Shown: in pieces, positions 17,975 to 26,300 of the stretch
Position numbering within the stretch: the first letter of the stretch is position 1
How the letters are laid out: each line of letters opens with the position of its first letter
Assembly (NCBI RefSeq): GCF_013032455.1
Contig: NZ_WQCF01000004.1
Span: 124,001-188,000, forward strand
Source of the DNA: Ruegeria atlantica
Lineage (GTDB): Bacteria > Pseudomonadota > Alphaproteobacteria > Rhodobacterales > Rhodobacteraceae
Length of the DNA: 64,000 nt
Reading direction: 5' to 3'
Notes under the pieces: model-generated
What the model saw: the letters and a program-made list of their open reading frames with translations, nothing else
Told to the model about the DNA's origin: nothing
Database searches by the model: none
Translations under genes and position numbers: made by a program

Positions 17975-18843
17975 GCGAAGTTCAGAATTACTCACCTTCC
18001 GTAAAAGACGCTGCCCCCTCAGAAGACACTGTATGGGAGCAGAAGGTTCACTTTATCGACTCGGTTCCTCGCTGGCTGGCGATGACCTTTGTCTTCGTGG
18101 TTTTTGTCGGAACTTGGCAAATTGTGACCAGCCTTAGGCTGGTCTCTCCGATCATTCTACCGACGCCGATGGAGACCCTCAAAGATATGATCTTCGTGGG
18201 GCAAAACCTTTTGACCGGCGGCTACATGCTTGGGGCACTGTGGATTACCATCAAAGAGGTCATCTATGGTTTTGCGCTGGCAATCGCGATCGGATTTTCG
18301 CTGGGTGTTTTGGTTGGCGAAACAGCCTTTGGCGAGAAGGCAGTAATGCCCTATTTGGTTTCTATCGATACGATGCCGAAAGTCGCGTTCGCTCCTCTTT
18401 TTGTGGCTTGGTTGGGTTTCGGCATTGAATCCAAGGTGGCACTTGCGGCCTTTATCGCGACGTTTCCAATCGTGGTTGGGACTGCGGCCGGACTTCACGC
18501 CGCCGACGAAAACGCGCGCATGTTGTTCAAGACGATGGGCGCCAGCCGGATGCAGACATTGATCAAGATGAAGCTTCCAACCGGTCTGCCGCAGATATTC
18601 ACCGGCCTCAAAATCGGAGCAGTTGGTGTTATGGCAGGCGCGATCACAGGAGAGTTCCTGGGGGGCGGTAAGGGATTTGGTGAGTTGATCCGTGTTGCGG
18701 CATCGCAGCTCAATACTCCGCGCGTGTTCTCCTTGATCCTGTACCTAAGTCTCGTTGGTCTCGCTGTATTTGCGACGGTGGTTTGGACACAGCGAAAACT
18801 GGTGTTCTGGCACAAAGAGCAGGTTGGCAGAGATGACTTCTGA
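17971..18843 (+). CDS. ABC transporter permease, SsuC/TauC type
   Basis: Integral membrane subunit of 290 residues with about six hydrophobic segments. The ATPase-contact loop is visible as LFKTMGASRMQTLIKMKLPTGLPQIFTGLKIG near 190. An N-terminal cytoplasmic stretch of about 35 residues precedes the first segment. It overlaps the dehydrogenase gene downstream by 11 bases, linking import and oxidation in one transcript. Confidence 0.9.
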   Translation: MSEVQNYSPSVKDAAPSEDTVWEQKVHFIDSVPRWLAMTFVFVVFVGTWQIVTSLRLVSPIILPTPMETLKDMIFVGQNLLTGGYMLGALWITIKEVIYGFALAIAIGFSLGVLVGETAFGEKAVMPYLVSIDTMPKVAFAPLFVAWLGFGIESKVALAAFIATFPIVVGTAAGLHAADENARMLFKTMGASRMQTLIKMKLPTGLPQIFTGLKIGAVGVMAGAITGEFLGGGKGFGELIRVAASQLNTPRVFSLILYLSLVGLAVFATVVWTQRKLVFWHKEQVGRDDF

Positions 18844-19909
18844 GCCAGTGAAAATAAACTGCCAGACCTTGCGTGAATTTGTGGCGAGCGCGCTCGAAAC
18901 TCGAGGTGTTCCAAAAGCGAATGCAGATCAGGTGGCCTCGACGATGGTTGAGGCCGACATATTCGGATATGGCACCCATGGAGTCTTTCGCTTGCGCCAG
19001 TATCTTGCCCGATTGGCCGGAGGCGGGTGCAACGCCAAACCAAACGTTACCGTCATACATCAGTCTGTCGCGACCGCGTTGATTGACGGCGATGACGGCC
19101 TTGGGCATTTGGCTATGTCGGCGGCGCGAGATCTTGCGATAGAAAAGGCGAAAGAGGCAGGTATCGGATGGGTCGGTGTTCGGCGCAGCAATCATGCTGG
19201 ACCTTTGGCACTTTATGTGCGCCCACAAGCCGAAGCTGGAATGCTTGGCATGGCCGCAGCGGTGGGCAGTGCTAACCACGTTCCGCCCTATGGCGGAAGC
19301 GACTTGCTTCTTGGCACCAATCCTATCGCTTTCTCTGCACCTGCCGATGGCCCCGACCCGTTTGTGTTTGATATGGCGACGACAGTTGCCGCGATGGGTA
19401 AGATCAAGACCCTGTTGCAGCAAGGCGAACCTATGCCCGAAGGTTGGATGGTTGGGCGTGATGGCAATCCGTTAACGGACCCTGCCCGCAAATCAGAAGG
19501 GTTTCTTTTGCCGATCGGAGGTCCGAAGGGTTTCGGCCTTTCCGTGGCCATAGGGTTGATGGCCGGAGTCTTGAACGGCGCTGCCTTCGGCTCTGACGTA
19601 GTCAACTTCACATCAGACACAACCTCACCCACAAACACAGGGCAATTCGTAATGGCGCTTGATCCGGCGGCCTTTGGAATGGAAAAAGACTTTGCTTCGA
19701 ATGCAGCCCGCGTCTTCTCTGAAATGCGCGCATCCGCCCCCCTGCCCGGTCATGACCCGGTACGCCTGCCCGGAGACGGAAAAACGGCTGCAGCTGAGGC
19801 CCGTCGCAAAGACGGTGTAAGCCTCAACCCCGCTCTTTGCCGAGACCTCAACAATCTCGCCCTGGACTGTGGACTGACTCCCCCGTTTCCTGATGTTAAC
19901 ACTGACTAA
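18833..19909 (+). CDS. Ldh2/MdhC-family NAD(P)-dependent 2-hydroxyacid dehydrogenase
   Basis: Oxidoreductase of 358 residues of the malate/L-lactate/ureidoglycolate/sulfolactate dehydrogenase family, which has its own fold distinct from classical Rossmann dehydrogenases. The start at 18833 (MTSEPVKINCQTL) overlaps the permease end. Motifs seen are FGYGTHGVFRLRQYL near 42, VRRSNHAGPLALYV near 118, GTNPIAFSAP near 160, FDMATTVAAMGKI near 176 and GPKGFGLSVAIGLMAG near 220. It interconverts a 2-hydroxy acid and a 2-oxo acid; the exact acid is not evident. Its link to an importer and an FAH hydrolase suggests that oxidation of the imported hydroxy acid precedes cleavage. Confidence 0.82.
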   Translation: MTSEPVKINCQTLREFVASALETRGVPKANADQVASTMVEADIFGYGTHGVFRLRQYLARLAGGGCNAKPNVTVIHQSVATALIDGDDGLGHLAMSAARDLAIEKAKEAGIGWVGVRRSNHAGPLALYVRPQAEAGMLGMAAAVGSANHVPPYGGSDLLLGTNPIAFSAPADGPDPFVFDMATTVAAMGKIKTLLQQGEPMPEGWMVGRDGNPLTDPARKSEGFLLPIGGPKGFGLSVAIGLMAGVLNGAAFGSDVVNFTSDTTSPTNTGQFVMALDPAAFGMEKDFASNAARVFSEMRASAPLPGHDPVRLPGDGKTAAAEARRKDGVSLNPALCRDLNNLALDCGLTPPFPDVNTD

Positions 19910-19951
19910 CGGCATATCTGAGGGAAGCCGGACTGCACTTTTGACCAGGGT

Positions 19952-20632
19952 TTAGCGAGGCGTCACTTCTGGCTTCAGCGCTTTTACAAGCGCCGAAAGT
20001 TTGTTCATCATGTGAAGTTTCATTGCCTTACCAAGCCCATCTGCATCTCGGGCCTTGAGCAACTCCATCGTGGTTTCATGTTCGTCTATTGCCTGTGCCC
20101 AACGCTCGTCCGACAAGTTGGCCAAAAAACGTGCACGGCGGACCCGCGCGGCCAAAAGCTTGTGGTGGTTTTCCAGTATGTCGTTTCGCGCGCCCTTTAT
20201 AAGTGCCTGATGGATGTCTTGATTGGCTTTAAAGTACGCCTGTCGATCACGCGCTTCGTACGCGCTCAGCATATCCTTGTGGCTACTTTCAATCCGTTGA
20301 ATTTCCGCAACGTCCATTTGCTGACACGCTAGTTCCCCCGCCAGTTGCTCAAGCGCTGCGAGCACTGGAAACGTGTTTTCCAATTCTTCCCTCGTAACAC
20401 TCGCGACACGGGCACCCCGGTTGGCTTGAAGCACCACAAAGCCTTCGGATGCAAGAACCTTTAGGGCCTCTCGCAATGGTGTCCGGGAAACACCCAATGA
20501 GTCGCAAAGCTGTCTCTCGGGCACTTTCTCACCCGGCTTCAAAACGTCTTCGACGACAAGATTGCGCAAGCGTTCGACCAACTCTTCATGTAGGGTCGGG
20601 CGATTAATGCTATCCGTCAGGTTCATATCCAC
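19952..20632 (-). CDS. GntR-family regulator, FCD subfamily
   Basis: Regulator of 226 residues: winged helix at about 12-75 (KVPERQLCDSLGVSRTPLREALKVLASEGFVVLQANRGARVA) and FCD ligand domain with FKANQDIHQALI near 138 and DEHETTMELL near 190. It starts 3 bases after the stop of the large FAD/Fe-S oxidase, so the two share a transcript. An ATG two codons downstream is an alternative start. A dyad at 23574-23583 in the promoter of this transcript is a candidate site for autoregulation. Confidence 0.85.
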   Translation of the reverse strand: MDMNLTDSINRPTLHEELVERLRNLVVEDVLKPGEKVPERQLCDSLGVSRTPLREALKVLASEGFVVLQANRGARVASVTREELENTFPVLAALEQLAGELACQQMDVAEIQRIESSHKDMLSAYEARDRQAYFKANQDIHQALIKGARNDILENHHKLLAARVRRARFLANLSDERWAQAIDEHETTMELLKARDADGLGKAMKLHMMNKLSALVKALKPEVTPR

Positions 20633-20635
20633 ATC

Positions 20636-23512
20636 CTAATATTCAAGGACCATATCCAGCAGGCGCGCGACGTGCATCGCTTGGCGCTGCGTACCTTCGG
20701 CGATTTGGTGGCGGCATGATGTTCCATCCGCCACAACAATTGCATCCGCAGGCGCCGCCTCTAAAGCTGGAAACAGGTCGAGCTCTGCCATCTTGATCGA
20801 GACATCAATAGTACCGGGCGCGTATCCAAACGCCCCGGCCATACCACAACAACTGCTTTCAATCATGTGAACCTGCGCCTTTGGAATACGCTTTAGAAGA
20901 TCAAGCATCGGTGTGACGGCATCGTGCGCTTTCTGGTGGCAATGTCCATGTAGGTAGATTGGGTGTTTCAACGGTTTCAGGGGCAAGTTCGATTGGCCGA
21001 CCAAAAACTCCTCGAAGGTACACGTGGCTTGCGACAACAGTTCTGCATCCCGTCCCGGGCAAAGAGCCAAATATTCGTCACGAAAAGTGAGGATTGAGGA
21101 CGGTTCAAGTCCGACCACTGGAACCCCTTGAGCGACTGCCTTTCGCGTCGCGTCAATCACGCGCTGCGCCTCGTGACGCGCCTCTTCCACGCAACCCACG
21201 GCCAAAAGAGTGCGCCCGCAATCCAGCGACCTTCCAGTATGGTCATACCGTGCTACGGCGACCCGCAGTCCTAGCGCACGCAGGACCCGGACTGCGGCGC
21301 GTAGATTGTCAGGCTCGAAATACCGGTTGAACACATCGACAAACAGAAGAACCTGCGGATCAGCGTCCTGTGCCTCGGCATCCCGGAACGGGTCAGAAGA
21401 CCACACTGGCAGGTCACGTCGCGCCGAAATTCCAGTCGGTTTTTCCAGTAGTTTACGCAAAGGAACAATTTTATTCCGGGCATTCAAAAGCCACGCGACT
21501 TTCGCTGCTTTAGGTGCATATCTAGGCAGATAAGCTATTATTTTATCTGCCAATGTAAGCCCGTCTTTTTTGCGCTTCGCTGAAAGCACTTCGATCTTCA
21601 TGCGGGCCATATCGACGCCAGTCGGGCATTCACGCGCGCAAGCCTTGCAAGACACGCAGTATTTCATTGTGTCCTGCATTGCGTCTGAGGTTAAACCGCC
21701 CGGCAACTGCCCGCTGATGGCAAAACGCAACGTGTTTGCCCGCCCACGCGTAGCATCGCGCTCGTTTCGGGTCGCACGGAAGGATGGACACATAACGCCG
21801 CCCTTGAGCTTGCGACACGCACCGTTGTTATTGCACATCTCGACGGCGCCCTGAAATCCTCCTCCGGCACCCGGCCAAGCAGACCAGTCCAGCGCCATTT
21901 CGAATTCCCGAACTGAGTAGTCCGGGCTGTAGCGGAATAGACGGCGATCATCCATGGCAGGCGCGTGTACGATCTTGCCGGGGTTCATTAGCCCGTAGGG
22001 GTCAAACCGGGCCTTAACCTCTTCGAACGCAGAAACGATACGCGGGCCGAACATCTTTTTATGAAACTCTGATCGCACGATCCCATCACCGTGTTCGCCT
22101 GAATGAGACCCCTTGTATCTCTTGACCAGATCAAAGGTTTCTTCGGCAATCGCTCTCATAGTACGGACGTCCTTATCCTGCCGCATGTTCAGGACAGGGC
22201 GAACATGCAAACACCCTACGGATGCATGCGCGTACCATGTCCCCTTTGTGCCGTGTCGAGCGAAAATTTCAGTCAGGCCAGCTGTGTAATCGGCGAGATC
22301 AGGCAATGGGACGGCGCAGTCTTCAACGAACGAGATCGGTTTACCCGCCTCTTTCATCGACATCATCACGTTCAACCCAGATTTTCTGTATTCAGCGATC
22401 AAGTTTTGCAGTTTGGTATCAGTAACTGATACAACCCCGCCCCAACGGTTTTCAGTCCCGCTGAATTCGAACCCGAGATCTCCCATCAGTTGGGAAAGCT
22501 CGACCAGTTTTGCAGCATTGGCCTCAGCGCTACCCTCGGCGAATTCCACCAGCAGCAGGGCTTCGGGGCCGCCTTCAACAAACGCCTCAATCGTACTGCG
22601 GAACAGCGGGATTTCACGCCCCAATGCGATCATAGTGTCGTCGATCAACTCTACCGCCTGCGGCTTAAGCGTCACGAGGTGCTGGGTGGCCTCCATTGCA
22701 GCACGAAATGTCGGAAAATGACACACGCCGGTGACTTTTTCGCCCGGCAATTGAGCCAGTTTCAGCTCCAGTTCTGTGAAATAAGCCAGCGTGCCTTCTG
22801 ACCCCACCAGCAAATGGGACATGTTGACATCGTTACCTACGAGCGCATCGATATTGTATCCGCCCACACGACGCTGAACTTTGGGAAACTGGGCATCAAT
22901 TTCCGATGCTTCGCGACGCCCCAGAGCACGCATGTCTCCAACAAGGTCCGCATACTCGCCAGGTGCCGCCATATCGGCGCTGAACCGTGCTTCCGTGCCG
23001 TCGCTGAGGATTGCACTTATTGCACGGACATTGTCGCGCATGATCCCATAGCGCAGGGATTTTCCGCCTGAAGAGTTGTTGGCGGCCATTCCTCCAAGCG
23101 TGCAGCGCGACGCGGTTGAGGGATCGACCGGAAACCACAGACCATGCGGCTTCAATGCTTGGTTCAGTTGATCCAGAACGACACCCGACTGAACGCGGGC
23201 AATGCGGTTCTCAATGTCCACGTCCAGAATGCGATTAAAGTGCTTGGTGTTGTCCAGAACAACGCTTTGATTGACCGTTTGCCCACATTGCGATGTGCCG
23301 CCGCCGCGCGGAAGAACGGAGCATCCTTCGTCACGCACAACAGACAAAACGACCCGCACGTCCTCTGAGTTTCGGGGAATGACCACGGCGTCCGGTATCA
23401 TCTGATAGATCGAAGCGTCGGTCGAGTATCGTGCGCGCGATGCCGGGTCAGCCATCACCTCTCCCTGGACATCTGACAACAGTCGGCGGTGCAACGGTCC
23501 ATGTTCAAGCAT
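20636..23512 (-). CDS. FAD-linked oxidase / Fe-S / CCG-domain fusion (YdiJ/D-2-hydroxyglutarate dehydrogenase-like)
   Basis: Large membrane-associated or soluble 2-hydroxyacid dehydrogenase of 958 residues. The FAD-binding domain spans about 1-230 (PRGGGTSQCGQTVNQSVVLD, TLGGMAANNSSGGKSLRYG), the FAD-oxidase C domain about 240-520 (HASVGCLHVRPVLN, GSHSGEHGDGIVRSEF). Cys clusters for Fe-S centres follow (CNNNGACRKLKGGVMCPSF, CVSCKACARECPTG near 565-635). The C-terminal CCG domain has HGHCHQKAH and SSCCGMAGAFGY near 835-880. This architecture and length match YdiJ-type D-2-hydroxyglutarate dehydrogenases and some D-lactate dehydrogenases. Substrate is not determined; nearby genes suggest a D-2-hydroxy acid. 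Confidence 0.85.
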   Translation of the reverse strand: MLEHGPLHRRLLSDVQGEVMADPASRARYSTDASIYQMIPDAVVIPRNSEDVRVVLSVVRDEGCSVLPRGGGTSQCGQTVNQSVVLDNTKHFNRILDVDIENRIARVQSGVVLDQLNQALKPHGLWFPVDPSTASRCTLGGMAANNSSGGKSLRYGIMRDNVRAISAILSDGTEARFSADMAAPGEYADLVGDMRALGRREASEIDAQFPKVQRRVGGYNIDALVGNDVNMSHLLVGSEGTLAYFTELELKLAQLPGEKVTGVCHFPTFRAAMEATQHLVTLKPQAVELIDDTMIALGREIPLFRSTIEAFVEGGPEALLLVEFAEGSAEANAAKLVELSQLMGDLGFEFSGTENRWGGVVSVTDTKLQNLIAEYRKSGLNVMMSMKEAGKPISFVEDCAVPLPDLADYTAGLTEIFARHGTKGTWYAHASVGCLHVRPVLNMRQDKDVRTMRAIAEETFDLVKRYKGSHSGEHGDGIVRSEFHKKMFGPRIVSAFEEVKARFDPYGLMNPGKIVHAPAMDDRRLFRYSPDYSVREFEMALDWSAWPGAGGGFQGAVEMCNNNGACRKLKGGVMCPSFRATRNERDATRGRANTLRFAISGQLPGGLTSDAMQDTMKYCVSCKACARECPTGVDMARMKIEVLSAKRKKDGLTLADKIIAYLPRYAPKAAKVAWLLNARNKIVPLRKLLEKPTGISARRDLPVWSSDPFRDAEAQDADPQVLLFVDVFNRYFEPDNLRAAVRVLRALGLRVAVARYDHTGRSLDCGRTLLAVGCVEEARHEAQRVIDATRKAVAQGVPVVGLEPSSILTFRDEYLALCPGRDAELLSQATCTFEEFLVGQSNLPLKPLKHPIYLHGHCHQKAHDAVTPMLDLLKRIPKAQVHMIESSCCGMAGAFGYAPGTIDVSIKMAELDLFPALEAAPADAIVVADGTSCRHQIAEGTQRQAMHVARLLDMVLEY

Positions 23513-23573
23513 CGGGTTCGCCTTCCCTTCCCAACCAGCCTATTAAAGGCTTCACTTCACCGTTGACTGAATA

Positions 23574-23583
23574 ATGAATTCAT
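23574..23583. promoter_or_regulatory. ATGAATTCAT dyad in the divergent promoter, possible GntR operator
   Basis: A perfect 10-bp dyad with A/T-rich flanks lies between the oxidase/GntR transcript (minus) and the aminotransferase (plus). GntR-FCD proteins usually bind such short dyads in their own promoter. No other strong dyad is present in the 133-base gap. Confidence 0.45.
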
Positions 23584-23645
23584 AATTAACTTTTGCCAAT
23601 AGCTAATCGCGCCACCTATTCGGGCCAGCGGAAGGATCAGTTCAG

Positions 23646-24809
23646 ATGCGCAAGGCGGGCAGACATTTTTTGCAAATCCCAGGACCAAGTGCCGTGCCGG
23701 AACGCATCCTGAAGGCCATAAGCACGCAGGTCATCGATCACCGGGGGCCAGATTTTGCAGAAGTAGGCCACAAGGCCATCGCTGGGATGAAAACGATTTT
23801 CAAGACAGAGCAAAACGTCTTTATCTACCCTTCATCCGGTACAGGCGCTTGGGAAGCTGCGCTTGTGAACACAGTGTCGCCGGGCGGAAATGTTCTCATG
23901 TACGAAACAGGACATTTCGCATTCATGTGGTGCAACTTGGCTGAAAAAATTGGGTTACAGCCAGAGTTGATTGAAGGGGATTGGCGTGGCGGTGCGGACC
24001 CCAATCAGATAGAAGACCGCTTGCGCGCGGACAGTCAGCACGAGATCAAGGCGGTATGCGTCGTCCACAATGAAACTTCTACTGGGTCTGTCTCTCCTAT
24101 TGAGGACGTGCGCAGGGCTATGGATGCTGCACAACACCCTGCCCTCCTTATGGTTGACTCAATCTCCGGCCTTGCCTCGATCGATTTCAGGTTCGATGAC
24201 TGGGGCGTCGATGTCTGTGTCTCAGGCTCGCAGAAGGGACTGATGCTACCGCCTGGTCTGAGCTTCAATGCTGTAAGTGATCGTGCGTTGGAGCATTCAA
24301 AATCCGTGAGCACACCGCGCAGCTATTGGGATTGGCAGGATATGGTCGAGCCAAATCAGAGAGGGTTTTTCCCTTATACCCCCGGCACCAATCTTCTTTA
24401 CGGATTAATTGAGGCCATCGATATGTTGCATGAAGAAGGACTGGACAACGTATTCGCCCGGCATGCCCGCCATGGAGCCGCGACTCGATCTGCCGTGCAA
24501 GCATGGGGTCTCGAGGTACTGTGTGCTCGCCAAGGTCAGGAATCGGGCGTCCTGACCGCTGCAAAAGTCCCTGAAGGGCACTCTGCGGACGCCTTCCGCG
24601 CGACAGCGCTGGAACACTATGACATCTCACTTGGAAATGGCCTGTCGAAAGTGGCCGACAAGGTTTTCCGCATAGGTCACTTGGGGGATTTCAACGACCT
24701 GATGTTGATGGGCACACTCTCAGGCGTAGAAATGGGCCTCGCCAAAAGCGGCGTTCCGCATAACGCAGGCGGCACGCAGGCTGCATTGGAGTATCTCAAG
24801 GCCGCGTAG
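23646..24809 (+). CDS. class V aminotransferase, serine-glyoxylate aminotransferase-like
   Basis: PLP enzyme of 387 residues. The N-terminus HFLQIPGPSAVPERILKAIS and IDHRGPDFAEVG are those of serine-glyoxylate aminotransferases. The PLP-binding Lys lies in SGSQKGLMLPPG near residue 198; VDSISGLASIDF before it holds the aspartate that binds the PLP ring. It would convert glyoxylate plus an amino acid (serine, or aspartate in some relatives) to glycine plus an oxo acid such as hydroxypyruvate. It is divergent from a 2-hydroxyacid dehydrogenase, which could reduce or oxidise the product. Its last 14 bases overlap the convergent di-heme gene. Confidence 0.83.
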   Translation: MRKAGRHFLQIPGPSAVPERILKAISTQVIDHRGPDFAEVGHKAIAGMKTIFKTEQNVFIYPSSGTGAWEAALVNTVSPGGNVLMYETGHFAFMWCNLAEKIGLQPELIEGDWRGGADPNQIEDRLRADSQHEIKAVCVVHNETSTGSVSPIEDVRRAMDAAQHPALLMVDSISGLASIDFRFDDWGVDVCVSGSQKGLMLPPGLSFNAVSDRALEHSKSVSTPRSYWDWQDMVEPNQRGFFPYTPGTNLLYGLIEAIDMLHEEGLDNVFARHARHGAATRSAVQAWGLEVLCARQGQESGVLTAAKVPEGHSADAFRATALEHYDISLGNGLSKVADKVFRIGHLGDFNDLMLMGTLSGVEMGLAKSGVPHNAGGTQAALEYLKAA

Positions 24810-25926
24810 CGCTGGACAAAGTCTCCAAAAACGCCACAAGGTCCGCGATCTCCTGTTCCGTCAAATTCAGTTCGGATAGTATTGCCTCGCCATCGGCGTG
24901 AAGCCTTCCCGTATCGATTTCGTTGTAGTGTCGGACCACGGCATCCAAGTCATCCAGGCTGCCATCATGCATGTAGGGGGCGGTTTCGGCCACGCCTCGC
25001 AGGCTGGGCGTACGAAATATTCCAAAATCAGAATGGCTCCGTCGCACATTTCGGACCGCCCACGCGCCTTGTTTTTTCAGGTCGTCAGTCCAGTCTCCGT
25101 CCAATGTGTAAGGGCTGGAGAGTAAAAAATTCAGTCCTCCGAACCGGCCTTCATCGACTTCGATTTCGCTTAGAAAATACGGCACGCCGGCGTCGTGGAA
25201 TTCGTTGTTGGAAAATCTTGGGCCGTTATGGCAGAACGCACAATTCCCGCGCCCCAAGAAGAGTTGAAGACCTCGCTGGGCAGCTTCGGGGTAGTTCGCA
25301 GCCTCTGCCAGATCGCGGCGTTCCAAGGCGTCGCGAAAATCGTCAAATTGTGTCCGCCCGGTTATCAGCGTTTCCAGATAAGCTGATAGGGCTTTGGCAG
25401 TGTTTACCAACGCCAGCTCGGGGTTTTGGCCTTCAATTTCGCCAAAAATGGCCTCAAAATCATTGACATAAGGACTTTCGGAAATGGCTCTCTTTAGGCT
25501 CTCCTTGCTGTGCGCCATTTCTTGTTCTTCGATGATCGGATGCAAGCTGGCTGCCCAAAGATTATCGCTCTTTCCGCCCCACCCGTACCATCGCAGGCCA
25601 GCCAGGTTCCGCAGTGATGGCGTATTCCGATCCAAAAGCACGCGGTCGAACGCACGCGTATCGAGCGTGGTAAATGCCTGCGCGGGATTGTGACAACTTG
25701 CACAGGCAAATGCACCGTCAATCGACAACACCGGATCGTCGAAAAGCGCAGCGCCCAGCTCAATCGCTCGGGGATCGTTTGAAACCCTGTTGCTTGGATC
25801 CGGCTGGATTGGTGGCGGCCACGGCCCGAAGGATAACGTTTGTTGGATCTCCTCTTCTGATAGCAAGACCTCGGCACGCACTGCACTCGCTAGCGCCACG
25901 AACGCTACTGTCACCCACAACTTCAT
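24796..25926 (-). CDS. MauG/cytochrome c peroxidase-family di-heme enzyme, exported
   Basis: Periplasmic di-heme c-type protein of 376 residues. The signal peptide is MKLWVTVAFVALASAVRA. Two heme-binding motifs are visible, CASCH at 75-79 and CAFCH at 229-233. A conserved aromatic region (RWYGWGGKSDNLW, 112-124) lies between them. After TPSLRGVAETAPYMHDGS (306-323), the position where classical cytochrome c peroxidases have an axial Met seems to be Tyr334 (VVRHYNE). That pattern is typical of MauG, which oxidises residues of a partner protein. The axial assignment is inferred by eye. The start overlaps the YtkA-like gene by 4 bases; the partner may be that protein. Confidence 0.8.
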   Translation of the reverse strand: MKLWVTVAFVALASAVRAEVLLSEEEIQQTLSFGPWPPPIQPDPSNRVSNDPRAIELGAALFDDPVLSIDGAFACASCHNPAQAFTTLDTRAFDRVLLDRNTPSLRNLAGLRWYGWGGKSDNLWAASLHPIIEEQEMAHSKESLKRAISESPYVNDFEAIFGEIEGQNPELALVNTAKALSAYLETLITGRTQFDDFRDALERRDLAEAANYPEAAQRGLQLFLGRGNCAFCHNGPRFSNNEFHDAGVPYFLSEIEVDEGRFGGLNFLLSSPYTLDGDWTDDLKKQGAWAVRNVRRSHSDFGIFRTPSLRGVAETAPYMHDGSLDDLDAVVRHYNEIDTGRLHADGEAILSELNLTEQEIADLVAFLETLSSATRP

Positions 25927-26300
25927 TTCAGCGCAACGTCGGAGGTGTAGGATACCGATTGCCCGTTGTATTCGAAGTCCACTTGCAGTTCCCACATTCC
26001 CGGCATGTGAAACAGCATATCATCAACACGGAACACGCCGTCGCCTGTTGCAGTGACGACTGGAAGGTAGTTCATCCCGTGTTGGTGAGCAGGCATTACT
26101 GCATCGACGCGCAATTCACTCACGGCAATTTCGCTGCACACGGTGAGGAGTATTGAAAACGGTTGAGCCAACGGAATTTCGTTGAAAGCCACATGCACCG
26201 CAGGTGCGTCCCGAATTTCCGAACTCATCCGTTGCCCCGCCGCCTCACAAGCGACGGCCGCGCCGGAAGATACCAGAAACCAGACGAGCCAGCGGATCAT
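25923..26300 (-). CDS. YtkA-like exported small protein
   Basis: Protein of 125 residues with an N-terminal signal or lipoprotein-like peptide (MIRWLVWFLVSSGAAVAC; Cys18 could be lipidated but the lipobox AVAC is weak). The mature part is one beta-sandwich domain of the YtkA/FixH type: MPAHQHGMNYLPVV near 69, then LFHMPGMWELQVDFEYNG near 97. The Met and His residues in MPAHQHGM resemble copper-site ligands; that is inference. It overlaps the amidohydrolase (4 bases) and the MauG-like gene (4 bases), so the three are coupled. The conserved Trp in GMWELQV is a plausible target of the di-heme enzyme. Confidence 0.65.
   Translation of the reverse strand: MIRWLVWFLVSSGAAVACEAAGQRMSSEIRDAPAVHVAFNEIPLAQPFSILLTVCSEIAVSELRVDAVMPAHQHGMNYLPVVTATGDGVFRVDDMLFHMPGMWELQVDFEYNGQSVSYTSDVALK

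Noticed and set aside
24796..25926. Classical cytochrome c peroxidase reading of the di-heme protein
   Set aside because: Not excluded, but the Tyr in VVRHYNE at the usual Met position and the coupled small partner favour the MauG-like group.
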